Positions 33,540 to 41,959 of a DNA stretch of 64,000 bases are shown here, piece by piece. The DNA lies in contig NZ_CP143867.1 of the NCBI RefSeq assembly GCF_036416795.1, forward strand, positions 3,960,001-4,024,000, read 5' to 3'. How positions within the stretch are numbered: position 1 is the stretch's first letter; each line of letters begins with the position of its first letter. Both the position numbers and the translations under genes were made by a program. The notes under the pieces were generated by a model that saw only the letters and a program-made list of their open reading frames with translations, had not been told where the DNA came from and ran no database searches. This DNA is from Bacteroides sp. MSB163 (GTDB lineage: Bacteria; Bacteroidota; Bacteroidia; Bacteroidales; Bacteroidaceae).

Positions 33540-35180
33540 ATGCCCTCGTACCCTAAAAACTATCCCTTCTACAACTGGGTGCCTAAACCGGTAGGCATCA
33601 TCATCATGTTGTTGCTCTTTATTCCCATCCTTACGGTGGGTGGCGTTTACTCTGTCAACAGCACCGAGATGATGAGTGGACTGGGCATCATCTCCGAACA
33701 TATTCAGTTCACTAATTTCGTCACTTCCATCGGAATGGCGGCTTTCGCTCCTTTCCTGTATCGCTTGATGTGTATCCGCCGGGAGAAGATGATGTGTCTG
33801 GCGGGGTTCTCGCTCATGTATGTCTTTAGCTATATCTGTGCGGAGACGGACAGTATATTTATTCTGGCGCTTTGCAGCCTGCTCATGGGCTTCTTGCGGA
33901 TGGTACTAATGATGGTCAATCTGTTTACGCTTATCAAGTACGCTGCCGGAATGGAAGCTACCCGCAACATCACTCCGGGACTGGAACCCGATGATGATAA
34001 GGGTTGGAATAAACTGGATATTGACCGATGCGTTAGCCAACCGGGTATTTACCTGTTCTTTATGATTTTAGGGCAATTGGGCACATCGCTTACGGCGTGG
34101 CTGGCTTTTGAGTATGAATGGCAGTATGTGTATTATTTTATGATGGGTACAGTGTTGCTTTCCATCTTGGTTATCTTTATCACAATGCCTTATCATAAGT
34201 TTACTACGCGCCGTTTTCCTATCAACTTCAGGCAGTTCGGCAATGTGGCGGTGTTCTGCATTACATTGGTGTGCATCACTTATGTGCTGGTTTATGGCAA
34301 GGTCTTGGATTGGTACGATGATGCGTCTATCCGCACTGCCACTCTGGTTGCGGTTGTATCTGCCTGTGTCTTTTTCTATATGGAGAAGAACCGCCATTCG
34401 CATTACTTCCTGTTGGATGTCTTTAAGTTACGTACCATTCGTATGGGCATTTTGCTTTATCTGTTACTGATGATATTCAATTCGAGTGCCATGTTTGTCA
34501 ATGTGTTTACGGGTGTCGGGATGAAACTGGATAATTACCAGAATGCGACATTGGGTAACTGGTGTATGGCAGGTTATGCGATTGGTGCTATCTCTTCTAT
34601 GATATTGGGCTCTAAAGGAGTGCATTTCAAGTATCTGTTTGCAGCCGGTTTCCTGTTTCTCGGATTGTCGGCGGTATTCATGTATTTTGAAGTGCAGAGT
34701 GCCGGGTTATACGAGCGGATGAAGTATCCGGTCATTATCCGTGCCACGGGTATGATGTTCCTTTATGCCCTGACGGCTGCTTATGCCACGCAACGCATGC
34801 CCTATAAGTACCTTTCTACTTGGATTTGTGTCATGCTTACCGTGCGCATGGTATTGGGACCTGGCATCGGAGGCGCTCTTTACTCAAATATATTGCAGGA
34901 GCGTCAGCAGCATTATGTCATCCGCTATGCGCAAAATGTGGATATGCTTCATCCCGAGGCTTCCGCCTCGTTTACCCAGACTGTTCAAGGCATGCAATAT
35001 CAGGGAAAGAGCAAGCAGGACGCAATCAATATGGCGGCAATGTCTACCAAAGGGCGGATTCAGGTGCAGGCTACCCTATCTGCCGTAAAGGAAATGGCGG
35101 GCTGGACTATATACGGCTGCCTTATTTGTATGATATTTGTACTGATTATTCCTTATCCTAAGCGGAAATTAGTAACTTAG
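33540..35180 (+). CDS. emrB: MFS (DHA2/EmrB-like) efflux transporter
   Basis: 546 residues with about 14 hydrophobic segments (for example IIIMLLLFIPILTVGGVYS and IYGCLICMIFVLIIPY), as in the DHA2 drug:H+ antiporter group that works with EmrA-like adaptors. The sequence is divergent from classical EmrB and lacks an obvious motif C, so the drug range is unknown. The operon order TolC, HlyD, MFS, AraC indicates a regulated pump for a toxic compound or bile salt (inference). Confidence 0.87.
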   Translation: MPSYPKNYPFYNWVPKPVGIIIMLLLFIPILTVGGVYSVNSTEMMSGLGIISEHIQFTNFVTSIGMAAFAPFLYRLMCIRREKMMCLAGFSLMYVFSYICAETDSIFILALCSLLMGFLRMVLMMVNLFTLIKYAAGMEATRNITPGLEPDDDKGWNKLDIDRCVSQPGIYLFFMILGQLGTSLTAWLAFEYEWQYVYYFMMGTVLLSILVIFITMPYHKFTTRRFPINFRQFGNVAVFCITLVCITYVLVYGKVLDWYDDASIRTATLVAVVSACVFFYMEKNRHSHYFLLDVFKLRTIRMGILLYLLLMIFNSSAMFVNVFTGVGMKLDNYQNATLGNWCMAGYAIGAISSMILGSKGVHFKYLFAAGFLFLGLSAVFMYFEVQSAGLYERMKYPVIIRATGMMFLYALTAAYATQRMPYKYLSTWICVMLTVRMVLGPGIGGALYSNILQERQQHYVIRYAQNVDMLHPEASASFTQTVQGMQYQGKSKQDAINMAAMSTKGRIQVQATLSAVKEMAGWTIYGCLICMIFVLIIPYPKRKLVT

Positions 35181-35209
35181 CACTGTTTTTCAACATAACT
35201 TGTGATAAT

Positions 35210-36076
35210 ATGGATACTCAGCAGGAACGTTTGTCTCGTCTTGACCATGCATTGTTAAGTGGAAAGGATGTTTGTAGTTCGGAAGGTATGCTTCGTGATT
35301 TCCCTGAGTCATTGAAGAAACCGTTTCAAGTGAATGGAGTGGGAGTGGTGGTTTGCCGTCAGGGAAGTTTTATGTTTACTCTTAATCAGAATAGTTTCTC
35401 GGCCAAAGTGAATGAGACTCTTTTTATCCCCGGTGGTTCTGTCTTTCAGGTATCCCAGCAGTCGGAAGATGCGGAAGTATTCATCCTTGTTTACCAGACA
35501 GAGCCCATACGTGACATCATAGGCAATTGTGTGACTTCGATGCATCTCTACTCACAGCTTGCCACGGAGCCATGTTACGTATGGAGTACAGGTGAAGAGA
35601 ATGAAGTCCTGAAGTACATGTCTCTTTTGGACAACACTTTACGGATAGAGAAAAATACATTCAATCATTATGAGCAGAAGTTACTTTTGCTGGGGCTGAC
35701 ATACCGGCTCTGTTCTATCTATAATCGTAAACTTATCACGCAAAGAGCATCGGTAGGGCATAAGCATGATATTTTCATACGGTTGATTCAGTTGATTGAA
35801 AAGCATTATATGGAGCAGCGCGGTGTGGAGTTTTATGCAGATAAACTTTGTTTGTCACCTAAATACCTCTCCGTATTGTCCAAGTCGATTTGTGGATATA
35901 CGGTGCAGGAACTGGTGTTCAAAGCCATTATCCGCAAGAGCATTTCATTGCTTAAGAACACGCAGAAGAGCATACAGGAAATATCTGATTACTTCAACTT
36001 CCCTAATGCTTCCTACTTTGGCACGTTTTTTAGGAAACAGACAGGGATATCTCCGCAGCAGTATCGGAGGAAGTGA
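35210..36076 (+). CDS. AraC-family transcriptional regulator
   Basis: 288 residues. The N-terminal cupin-like sensor (about 1-160, with GVGVVVCRQGSFMFTLNQNS) is followed by a two-HTH AraC domain (about 185-286: YADKLCLSPKYLSVLSKSICG, IQEISDYFNFPNASYFGTFF, RKQTGISPQQYRRK). It lies 29 bp after the pump gene, likely the local regulator of the efflux operon (inference). A small-molecule ligand is probable. Confidence 0.9.
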   Translation: MDTQQERLSRLDHALLSGKDVCSSEGMLRDFPESLKKPFQVNGVGVVVCRQGSFMFTLNQNSFSAKVNETLFIPGGSVFQVSQQSEDAEVFILVYQTEPIRDIIGNCVTSMHLYSQLATEPCYVWSTGEENEVLKYMSLLDNTLRIEKNTFNHYEQKLLLLGLTYRLCSIYNRKLITQRASVGHKHDIFIRLIQLIEKHYMEQRGVEFYADKLCLSPKYLSVLSKSICGYTVQELVFKAIIRKSISLLKNTQKSIQEISDYFNFPNASYFGTFFRKQTGISPQQYRRK

Positions 36077-36147
36077 AACATTCCTCCCAAAAGTCTGATA
36101 TATAACGAAAAAGAGGAAAATCATTACTGAAATTTCTCTTTCTTTTG

Positions 36148-36222
36148 GGTGACTGATGGGACTCGAACCCACGACATTCAGAACCACAATCTGACGCTCT
36201 AACCAACTGAACTACAGTCACC
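36148..36222 (-). tRNA. tRNA-His (GTG)
   Basis: Reverse-strand cloverleaf. Acceptor stem GTGACTG / CAGTCAC has the extra 5' G (G-1) opposite C73, the hallmark of tRNA-His. The D loop contains AGTTGGTTAGA, the anticodon loop TTGTGGT has anticodon GTG, and the T loop is GGTTCGAGTCC. CCA is not encoded. The promoter at 36251-36281 fits. Confidence 0.95.
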
Positions 36223-36250
36223 ATGTTTGCGTCATTTCTCAAACGCGGTG

Positions 36251-36281
36251 CAAAGATAGGTATTATCTTTGATACTGCAAA
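36251..36281 (-). promoter_or_regulatory. promoter of tRNA-His
   Basis: On the reverse strand: TTTG (complement of 36278-36281), 19 bp, TATCTTTG (complement of 36251-36258). Perfect consensus. Confidence 0.8.
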
Positions 36282-36312
36282 TATTTGGCGAAATATTTTA
36301 TTGAAATATGCA

Positions 36313-37449
36313 TTATTTTTTATTCTCCTTAATTCCTACATTGTGCTGTTGGAGGAGCTTTCGGGAGTTTTTGACGAAGATATTCAGATGGTTACGTGCA
36401 GCTTCCGGGAGCTTTGAAATAGATGCGGAATCTGTAGGATAAAGCACATAATTTTTTTCTTTGGTGAGATTGGGACGTGCTGTCCATACCAAATTATATT
36501 CGCAACGTTGTATTCGGATTTGTGGGGAGGTAGATATTGTGGTGTCCTTTTCTAATTCTAATGTGAAAATAAGTCCTCCGTCAGTATTTACTTTACTCAT
36601 GTTGGAGATGAAATTCCCTAAAGAATATACTACAGCGTGTTGTGCTCCGGTAATGCTATCGGTGCGTAGTTCCATAGGTTGTATAACATGAGGATGGCTA
36701 CCGATGATATGGGTAACGCCCTGTTTCAATAGCCAATCAGCCAACTGTCGTTGTTCGCGACTGGGTAGCGATTGGTATTCGTTTCCCCAATGCATACAGG
36801 CAATGATAACATCAGGTTGCCATGTTTGTGCTGTATCGATATCCTGTAGCATGATTTTCTTATCAATATAGTTCACTATGTTGGGAGAGGATGGCTTAAC
36901 TCCATTGGTACCATAGGTATAGTTAAGAAGGGCAATTCGAAAACCGTTTTTGTGAATGAGTAATGGGTATCGTTGACGGCGTTCTTCTTCATTTCTATAA
37001 GTTCCGGTGTAGGGGATACGTAAGGAATCTAACATTAGGATTGTACGTTCCAAACCTTTTTTACCGCGGTCAAGACAGTGATTGTTAGCAGTTAACAGAA
37101 CGTTGAAACCGGTCTCTTTAATGGCATATAAATATTCATCAGGTGCGCAGAAAGCCGGATAACCGCTGTAAGGTTTTCCACCGATAGGTACTTCTAAATT
37201 GCCGATAGCGATGTCCGCCCCACTGATTTGCTCTTTTACGAGAGAGAAGCAGGGAGAGTAGTCATAAGTCCCTTTATCTGTACGTGCAGCGTCAAGCTGG
37301 GCTTTGTGTTGCATCAGGTCGCCTACAAATAATAGAGTGATTTTTGCAGGGGGGATTGTATCAGTGGATTCCGGTACTACTTGTTCCTGTGCTGTGCTAC
37401 AACACGATATAAAGAAGAAAAGTAATGCAAGAGGGATTGTCTGTCTCAT
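36313..37449 (-). CDS. CapA-family lipoprotein (poly-gamma-glutamate/metallophosphatase fold)
   Basis: 378 residues with a lipobox (FFFISCC). The CapA/PgsA metallophosphoesterase-like pattern is present: LLFVGDLMQHKAQLDAA, IGNLEVPIGGKPYSG, LTANNHCLDRGKKGL, CMHWGNEYQSLP and IIGSHPHVIQPME. The D, N and H residues are the presumed metal ligands. Related proteins take part in capsule or polyglutamate synthesis, but no other pgs genes are nearby, so a different hydrolase role is more likely here. Confidence 0.85.
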   Translation of the reverse strand: MRQTIPLALLFFFISCCSTAQEQVVPESTDTIPPAKITLLFVGDLMQHKAQLDAARTDKGTYDYSPCFSLVKEQISGADIAIGNLEVPIGGKPYSGYPAFCAPDEYLYAIKETGFNVLLTANNHCLDRGKKGLERTILMLDSLRIPYTGTYRNEEERRQRYPLLIHKNGFRIALLNYTYGTNGVKPSSPNIVNYIDKKIMLQDIDTAQTWQPDVIIACMHWGNEYQSLPSREQRQLADWLLKQGVTHIIGSHPHVIQPMELRTDSITGAQHAVVYSLGNFISNMSKVNTDGGLIFTLELEKDTTISTSPQIRIQRCEYNLVWTARPNLTKEKNYVLYPTDSASISKLPEAARNHLNIFVKNSRKLLQQHNVGIKENKK

Positions 37450-37485
37450 GACTTTGAGTGGATTAAGGTTCCACTGGATAAAATA

Positions 37486-37531
37486 AATACCGGAAGGAGT
37501 CGAGTTGTCACAAGAGGCTTCTTCCGGTATT
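37486..37531 (-). terminator. terminator after folD
   Basis: AATACCGGAAG (37486-37496) and CTTCCGGTATT (37521-37531) form an 11-bp perfect stem. On the reverse strand it is followed by a T-rich tract (TTTATTTTA), so it ends folD. Confidence 0.75.
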
Positions 37532-37542
37532 CGGTATTTTTA

Positions 37543-38424
37543 TTATTGATATATTGCTTTCTTACCGGCCAGCAATGTATTCTTCATCAAAGAAACGATA
37601 GTCATCGGTCCTACACCACCCGGTACAGGAGTGATAAATGAGCATTTCGGAGCAACCTCGTCAAACTTAACATCTCCAGTCAGTTTGAAGCCTGATTTTT
37701 TTGTAGCATCCGGTACACGTGTAGTACCTACATCAATAACCACGGCACCTTCTTTTACCATTTCAGCTTTTACAAAGTTGGGTTGTCCCAATGCAGCGAT
37801 GATGATATCGGCTTCCTGGCACTCTTTTACAAGATCTTTACTGCGGCTATGGCATACGGTTACAGTGGCATCTCCCGGATAGGCTTTCTGCATCATCAGT
37901 GCAGCCATGGGTTTACCGACGATATTACTACGTCCCAGTACTACGCATTTCTTACCCGAAGTTTCTATTTGATAGCGTTTCAGTAGTTCAAGAATACCGT
38001 TAGGAGTTGCCGATACATAGCAAGGCAATCCTATGGACATGCGACCTACATTGATGGGATGAAACCCGTCTACATCTTTACGATAATCGATAGTTTCTAT
38101 CACTTTTTGCTCAGAGATATGCTTGGGTAATGGGAGCTGTACGATGAAGCCGTCAACATCTGCATCTTCATTTAATTCACGTACTTTAGCAAGGAGCTCT
38201 TCTTCCGTAACGTCCGCTTCATAACGGATGAGGCTGGATTTGAATCCACAAACTTCGCATGCTTTCACTTTGGCAGCAACATACGTTTCGCTGCCACCAT
38301 CGTGGCCTACAAGAATTGCAGCAAGGTGAGGGCATTTGCCACCTTTTGCTACAATTTCTGCTACTTCTGCAGCAATCTCCTGTTTTACTTGTTCAGAGAT
38401 TGCTTTTCCATCAATTAATGTCAT
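37543..38424 (-). CDS. folD: methylenetetrahydrofolate dehydrogenase / cyclohydrolase
   Basis: 293 residues. Bifunctional enzyme interconverting 5,10-methylene- and 10-formyl-tetrahydrofolate. Signatures are DVDGFIVQLPLPKHI and DGFHPINVGRM (substrate site), VVLGRSNIVGKPMA (cofactor-binding loop) and FITPVPGGVGPMTI near the C-terminus. The catalytic Lys is in TYVAAKVKAC (about 55). Its own promoter lies at 38484-38515. Confidence 0.95.
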   Translation of the reverse strand: MTLIDGKAISEQVKQEIAAEVAEIVAKGGKCPHLAAILVGHDGGSETYVAAKVKACEVCGFKSSLIRYEADVTEEELLAKVRELNEDADVDGFIVQLPLPKHISEQKVIETIDYRKDVDGFHPINVGRMSIGLPCYVSATPNGILELLKRYQIETSGKKCVVLGRSNIVGKPMAALMMQKAYPGDATVTVCHSRSKDLVKECQEADIIIAALGQPNFVKAEMVKEGAVVIDVGTTRVPDATKKSGFKLTGDVKFDEVAPKCSFITPVPGGVGPMTIVSLMKNTLLAGKKAIYQ

Positions 38425-38483
38425 ATAAATATTTTTTGTTTTGATTATAATTTATCTTGCATTGGGGGCCTAAAAGAGTATCG

Positions 38484-38515
38484 CAAATATAGAGCAAATA
38501 ACCGAATATAACAAC
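38484..38515 (-). promoter_or_regulatory. promoter of folD
   Basis: On the reverse strand: GTTG (complement of 38512-38515), 20 bp, TATATTTG (complement of 38484-38491). The -33 box directly abuts the ffh terminator stem (38516-38556). Confidence 0.6.
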
Positions 38516-38556
38516 AATCCCGCTGACTTCATTTAAAATATGAAATTAGCGGGATT
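38516..38556 (-). terminator. terminator after ffh
   Basis: AATCCCGCT (38516-38524) and AGCGGGATT (38548-38556) form a 9-bp GC-rich stem. On the reverse strand it follows the ffh stop by 24 bp. Confidence 0.7.
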
Positions 38557-38579
38557 GGTATGCTTGCAGTTTATCTTTA

Positions 38580-39899
38580 TTATTTCATCTTCGGCATCAT
38601 TTTGCCCATCTTACTACCCGTTACCATCTTCATCATCTTGCGGGTTTGGTCAAATTGTTTCAACAGGCGGTTTACTTCTTGAATATTCGTACCACTACCT
38701 TTGGCGATACGTTGACGACGCGAACCGTTCAGAAGAGCCGGATTACTGCGTTCTGCCGGAGTCATCGAATAGATGATAGCCTCAATACTTTTAAATGCAT
38801 TATCATCAATATCAATGTCCTTAATAGCTTTACCTACACCCGGTATCATAGAAGCCAGGTCTTTCAGGTTGCCCATCTTTTTGATCTGTGCAATCTGACT
38901 CAAGAAATCGTTGAAATCGAATTGATTCTTGGCAATCTTCTTTTGCAGGCGTTTTGCTTCTTCTTCATCATATTGTTCCTGAGCACGTTCTACCAATGAA
39001 ACGATGTCACCCATACCAAGGATACGGTCTGACATACGTGAGGGATGGAACTGATCAATAGCATCCAGTTTTTCACCTGTACCCACAAACTTGATCGGCT
39101 TGTTCACTACCGAACGAATGGAAAGAGCGGCACCACCGCGGGTGTCACCATCTAATTTAGTTAGTACAACACCGTTGAAGTCAAGTCGTTCGTTAAACTC
39201 TTTTGCTGTGTTTACAGCGTCCTGACCGGTCATGGAGTCTACTACGAACAGGATTTCGTTTGGATTGATTGCTTTTTTAATAGCGGCAATCTCGTTCATC
39301 ATCTCTTCGTCTACTGCCAGACGTCCGGCTGTATCGACAATGACTACATCGTATCCTTTGGCTTTAGCCTCTTGAATGGCGTTTTCGGCAATTTTCACCG
39401 GATTCTTGCTGTCAAGTTCAGAGTATATTGGAACTCCAATTTGTTCAGCTAATACGCGCAACTGTTCAATAGCGGCAGGGCGGTATACGTCACAAGCCAC
39501 CAATAATGGCTTCTTGTTCTTTTTCGTTTTCAGCATTCGTGCCAGCTTACCTGAGAAAGTTGTCTTACCGGAACCTTGCAGACCGGACATCAAAATAACT
39601 GCCGGCTTTCCTTCCAAATCAATCTCTGCTGTTTCGCCCCCCATCAATTGAGTCAGTTCATCGTGCACGATTTTTACCATCAACTGACTGGGCTTTACAG
39701 CTGTCAGCACGTTTTGTCCTAATGCTTTTTCCTTAACGGTATCAGTGAAAGTTTTGGCTACTTTGTAGTTTACGTCAGCGTCCAACAGTGCTTTGCGCAC
39801 ATCTTTCAGGGTTTCCGCAACATTGATTTCGGTGATCTTTCCTTCACCTTTCAGAATTTTAAACGACCTTTCCAGTCTTTCGCTTAAATTATCGAACAT
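38580..39899 (-). CDS. ffh: signal recognition particle protein Ffh (SRP54)
   Basis: 439 residues. GTPase that binds 4.5S RNA and signal peptides for co-translational membrane targeting. The NG domain carries GLQGSGKTT (P-loop, about 108-116), DTAGR and TKLDGD; the C-terminal Met-rich M domain ends MMKMVTGSKMGKMMPKM. Length and motifs are normal. A -7 box (complement of 39947-39954) precedes it. Confidence 0.96.
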   Translation of the reverse strand: MFDNLSERLERSFKILKGEGKITEINVAETLKDVRKALLDADVNYKVAKTFTDTVKEKALGQNVLTAVKPSQLMVKIVHDELTQLMGGETAEIDLEGKPAVILMSGLQGSGKTTFSGKLARMLKTKKNKKPLLVACDVYRPAAIEQLRVLAEQIGVPIYSELDSKNPVKIAENAIQEAKAKGYDVVIVDTAGRLAVDEEMMNEIAAIKKAINPNEILFVVDSMTGQDAVNTAKEFNERLDFNGVVLTKLDGDTRGGAALSIRSVVNKPIKFVGTGEKLDAIDQFHPSRMSDRILGMGDIVSLVERAQEQYDEEEAKRLQKKIAKNQFDFNDFLSQIAQIKKMGNLKDLASMIPGVGKAIKDIDIDDNAFKSIEAIIYSMTPAERSNPALLNGSRRQRIAKGSGTNIQEVNRLLKQFDQTRKMMKMVTGSKMGKMMPKMK

Positions 39900-39994
39900 G
39901 ATGATATAATTCTATTTATAAATTACAAATTACTCTTATTGAGGTGCAAAAGTACAAAAAATCCACGTATCTACCTTCATTTAAGGCAATAATA

Positions 39995-41959
39995 TTATTC
40001 AACCGAGGTAGCGGGATAAGTGAAAAGAATAGTTGGACCTTCTTTGCTATCGGGGATTACCTGATATGTACCGCCAAAGTGTTTTATAAACAGACGGTTG
40101 ACATCATTACGCAAAGCTGAGTCCTGATTGGCATATTTGAGGTCTGCGAGGGGGCAGTTGGTGATTTTAAAACGTAATATTTCTCCGTTCTTGTTCAGAG
40201 TGAAGTTGAGATCGCGTTCTTCTTTGAAAGAAGCGAATGGACAAGTCAGAATACTGACAATGAATTGCATGAACCGGTTTGTGTCTGTATGAATGATATA
40301 TTCGTCAATGTTACTGATGAAATGAGTGTGCAAGGTCGGATTCTGCATATGTGCCATTCCTACAGCATCGTTGCAGAGCTGTACGATGTCATAATTACTC
40401 ATTTGGAATTTCATCATACCGGCTTCCAGGCGCGACAAATCAAGGACATTGTTGACTAAACGCATTAGCTGATCCGTGTTTTGCTGAATAATTTCCGCAT
40501 ATTCTTTGCGGGTTTGATCGTCTATTTCCGTTTCGTTTGCTATGATTTGTGAGAACCCCAATACCCCGTTTAGGGGAACACGGATGGCGTGACTCATATT
40601 GGAGAGGAAACGATTCTTCATTTCATTGGCTTCTTCTGTCTGTCGTGTGGCTTTATGAGTTTCTTTTTCTGATATCTTTAGTGCTTTTCGTATCAGATTG
40701 ATGCGGAACATATAGCCGATACATAAGATCAGGATGATTCCGAGACTCAAAAGAATACTGGTTTGTACACGATTTCTTAGTTTTCCACGCTCCCATACCA
40801 ATTGGTTCAGATGATGCATTTCTTTGATTTCCTCCAGTTGTTTAGCTGATATGGCAGCAGTCAGTGAATCCTGAATATGATTGGAACTTTCGTACAGTGG
40901 CAGGGCTTCTGCATATTTACCCATTTCTTGCAGAATGTCGGCTTTCCGCGATAATTGTTTGGCATACTCCATTTGGGCAGATTCAAATTGTTTCATCTTT
41001 ATCAGAGCAGAATCTATATAGAGAAGTGCAGCCTGATAATCTTTTGTATGCCGGTAATACTCCGCACTTGCATCATAATACAGGGCCATATAGGGAATAT
41101 AACTCTGTGGAGTTATGAAGTCTTGAGCTTCTTCTATATGATATTTAGCCGAGTCTATCTTTCCTATCCCTGTATAATAGTAAGTTTGAAATATTTCTGA
41201 GAATAGATAAAGATTGAAATATGATTCATACATATCCGGATCTAAACTAAGCATTTCTTGCAATAGCTGTTTGTTTTCTTTCAGATACGTCTTCAGGCTT
41301 GAATAGTCTTTCTGGTCTTTACTGAATACAATTAGTTGATTCAGAACATTAAACTGTGTACTGCTGGTTGTTTGTTCCGAAACATATTTGTGAGCTTTTC
41401 GAAGCGCTTCTCCTTCTTCTTTTGTACGGTTGGTTTCATGGTATGCACTTGCCAGACATGAATAAGCAGCTATACGGCCGTCTGTGTTATTCAGTTCTTC
41501 TGCTTTCTCAAGCATTTTTAATGATTCATTGATGGCATATTCATATTTCTCCTTATATGTATAAGTATAAATAAGTAATTTTTGTGCATTGAAGTACAAC
41601 CTGAAAAACTCCATGCGTTCAGCAATGGGGTTCACGTAGTTCACCAGTTTACTGACACTATCGACTTCATTCTTGTTATAGTAGTACAATATTTTGAAAT
41701 ATGTACTGCTACATATATACTTAGGATTCTTTTGGCGCTGTGCTTCGTTGAACATTTCTTCGGCATATTCTATATAATGCGGAGAGTTTTGTTCGGTAAG
41801 CACGAGTTTTTCAAGCAATTTTAATCTTGTGGTGTCATGCGGAAGTGCACGCAGTTCGATTAACAGACTGTCTGCCACAGATGATTTTTCTGTTATATTT
41901 TCTGCAAATGCGAGGAAACTTTGCAGGAAAAGAGCGAGTATTAACAAGGTTTGTTTCAT
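39995..41959 (-). CDS. TPR sensor kinase-like protein with degenerate ATPase domain
   Basis: 654 residues. Signal peptide (about 1-19), TPR-like helical periplasmic region (about 30-390), one membrane helix (about 400-420) and a HisKA dimerisation domain with the H-box FLSNMSHAIRVPLNGVLGF (His present, E replaced by A in HEIR). The following ATPase domain lacks the N-box Asn and both Gly boxes: where DTGCGI and GLGLS are expected it reads ITNCPLADLKY and RLFIKHFGGTYQV. ATP binding is therefore doubtful; this is a pseudokinase or a His acceptor. Its start overlaps the stop of the intact kinase gene by 4 bp, so the two are translationally coupled and may form a heterodimer (inference). Confidence 0.85.
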   Translation of the reverse strand: MKQTLLILALFLQSFLAFAENITEKSSVADSLLIELRALPHDTTRLKLLEKLVLTEQNSPHYIEYAEEMFNEAQRQKNPKYICSSTYFKILYYYNKNEVDSVSKLVNYVNPIAERMEFFRLYFNAQKLLIYTYTYKEKYEYAINESLKMLEKAEELNNTDGRIAAYSCLASAYHETNRTKEEGEALRKAHKYVSEQTTSSTQFNVLNQLIVFSKDQKDYSSLKTYLKENKQLLQEMLSLDPDMYESYFNLYLFSEIFQTYYYTGIGKIDSAKYHIEEAQDFITPQSYIPYMALYYDASAEYYRHTKDYQAALLYIDSALIKMKQFESAQMEYAKQLSRKADILQEMGKYAEALPLYESSNHIQDSLTAAISAKQLEEIKEMHHLNQLVWERGKLRNRVQTSILLSLGIILILCIGYMFRINLIRKALKISEKETHKATRQTEEANEMKNRFLSNMSHAIRVPLNGVLGFSQIIANETEIDDQTRKEYAEIIQQNTDQLMRLVNNVLDLSRLEAGMMKFQMSNYDIVQLCNDAVGMAHMQNPTLHTHFISNIDEYIIHTDTNRFMQFIVSILTCPFASFKEERDLNFTLNKNGEILRFKITNCPLADLKYANQDSALRNDVNRLFIKHFGGTYQVIPDSKEGPTILFTYPATSVE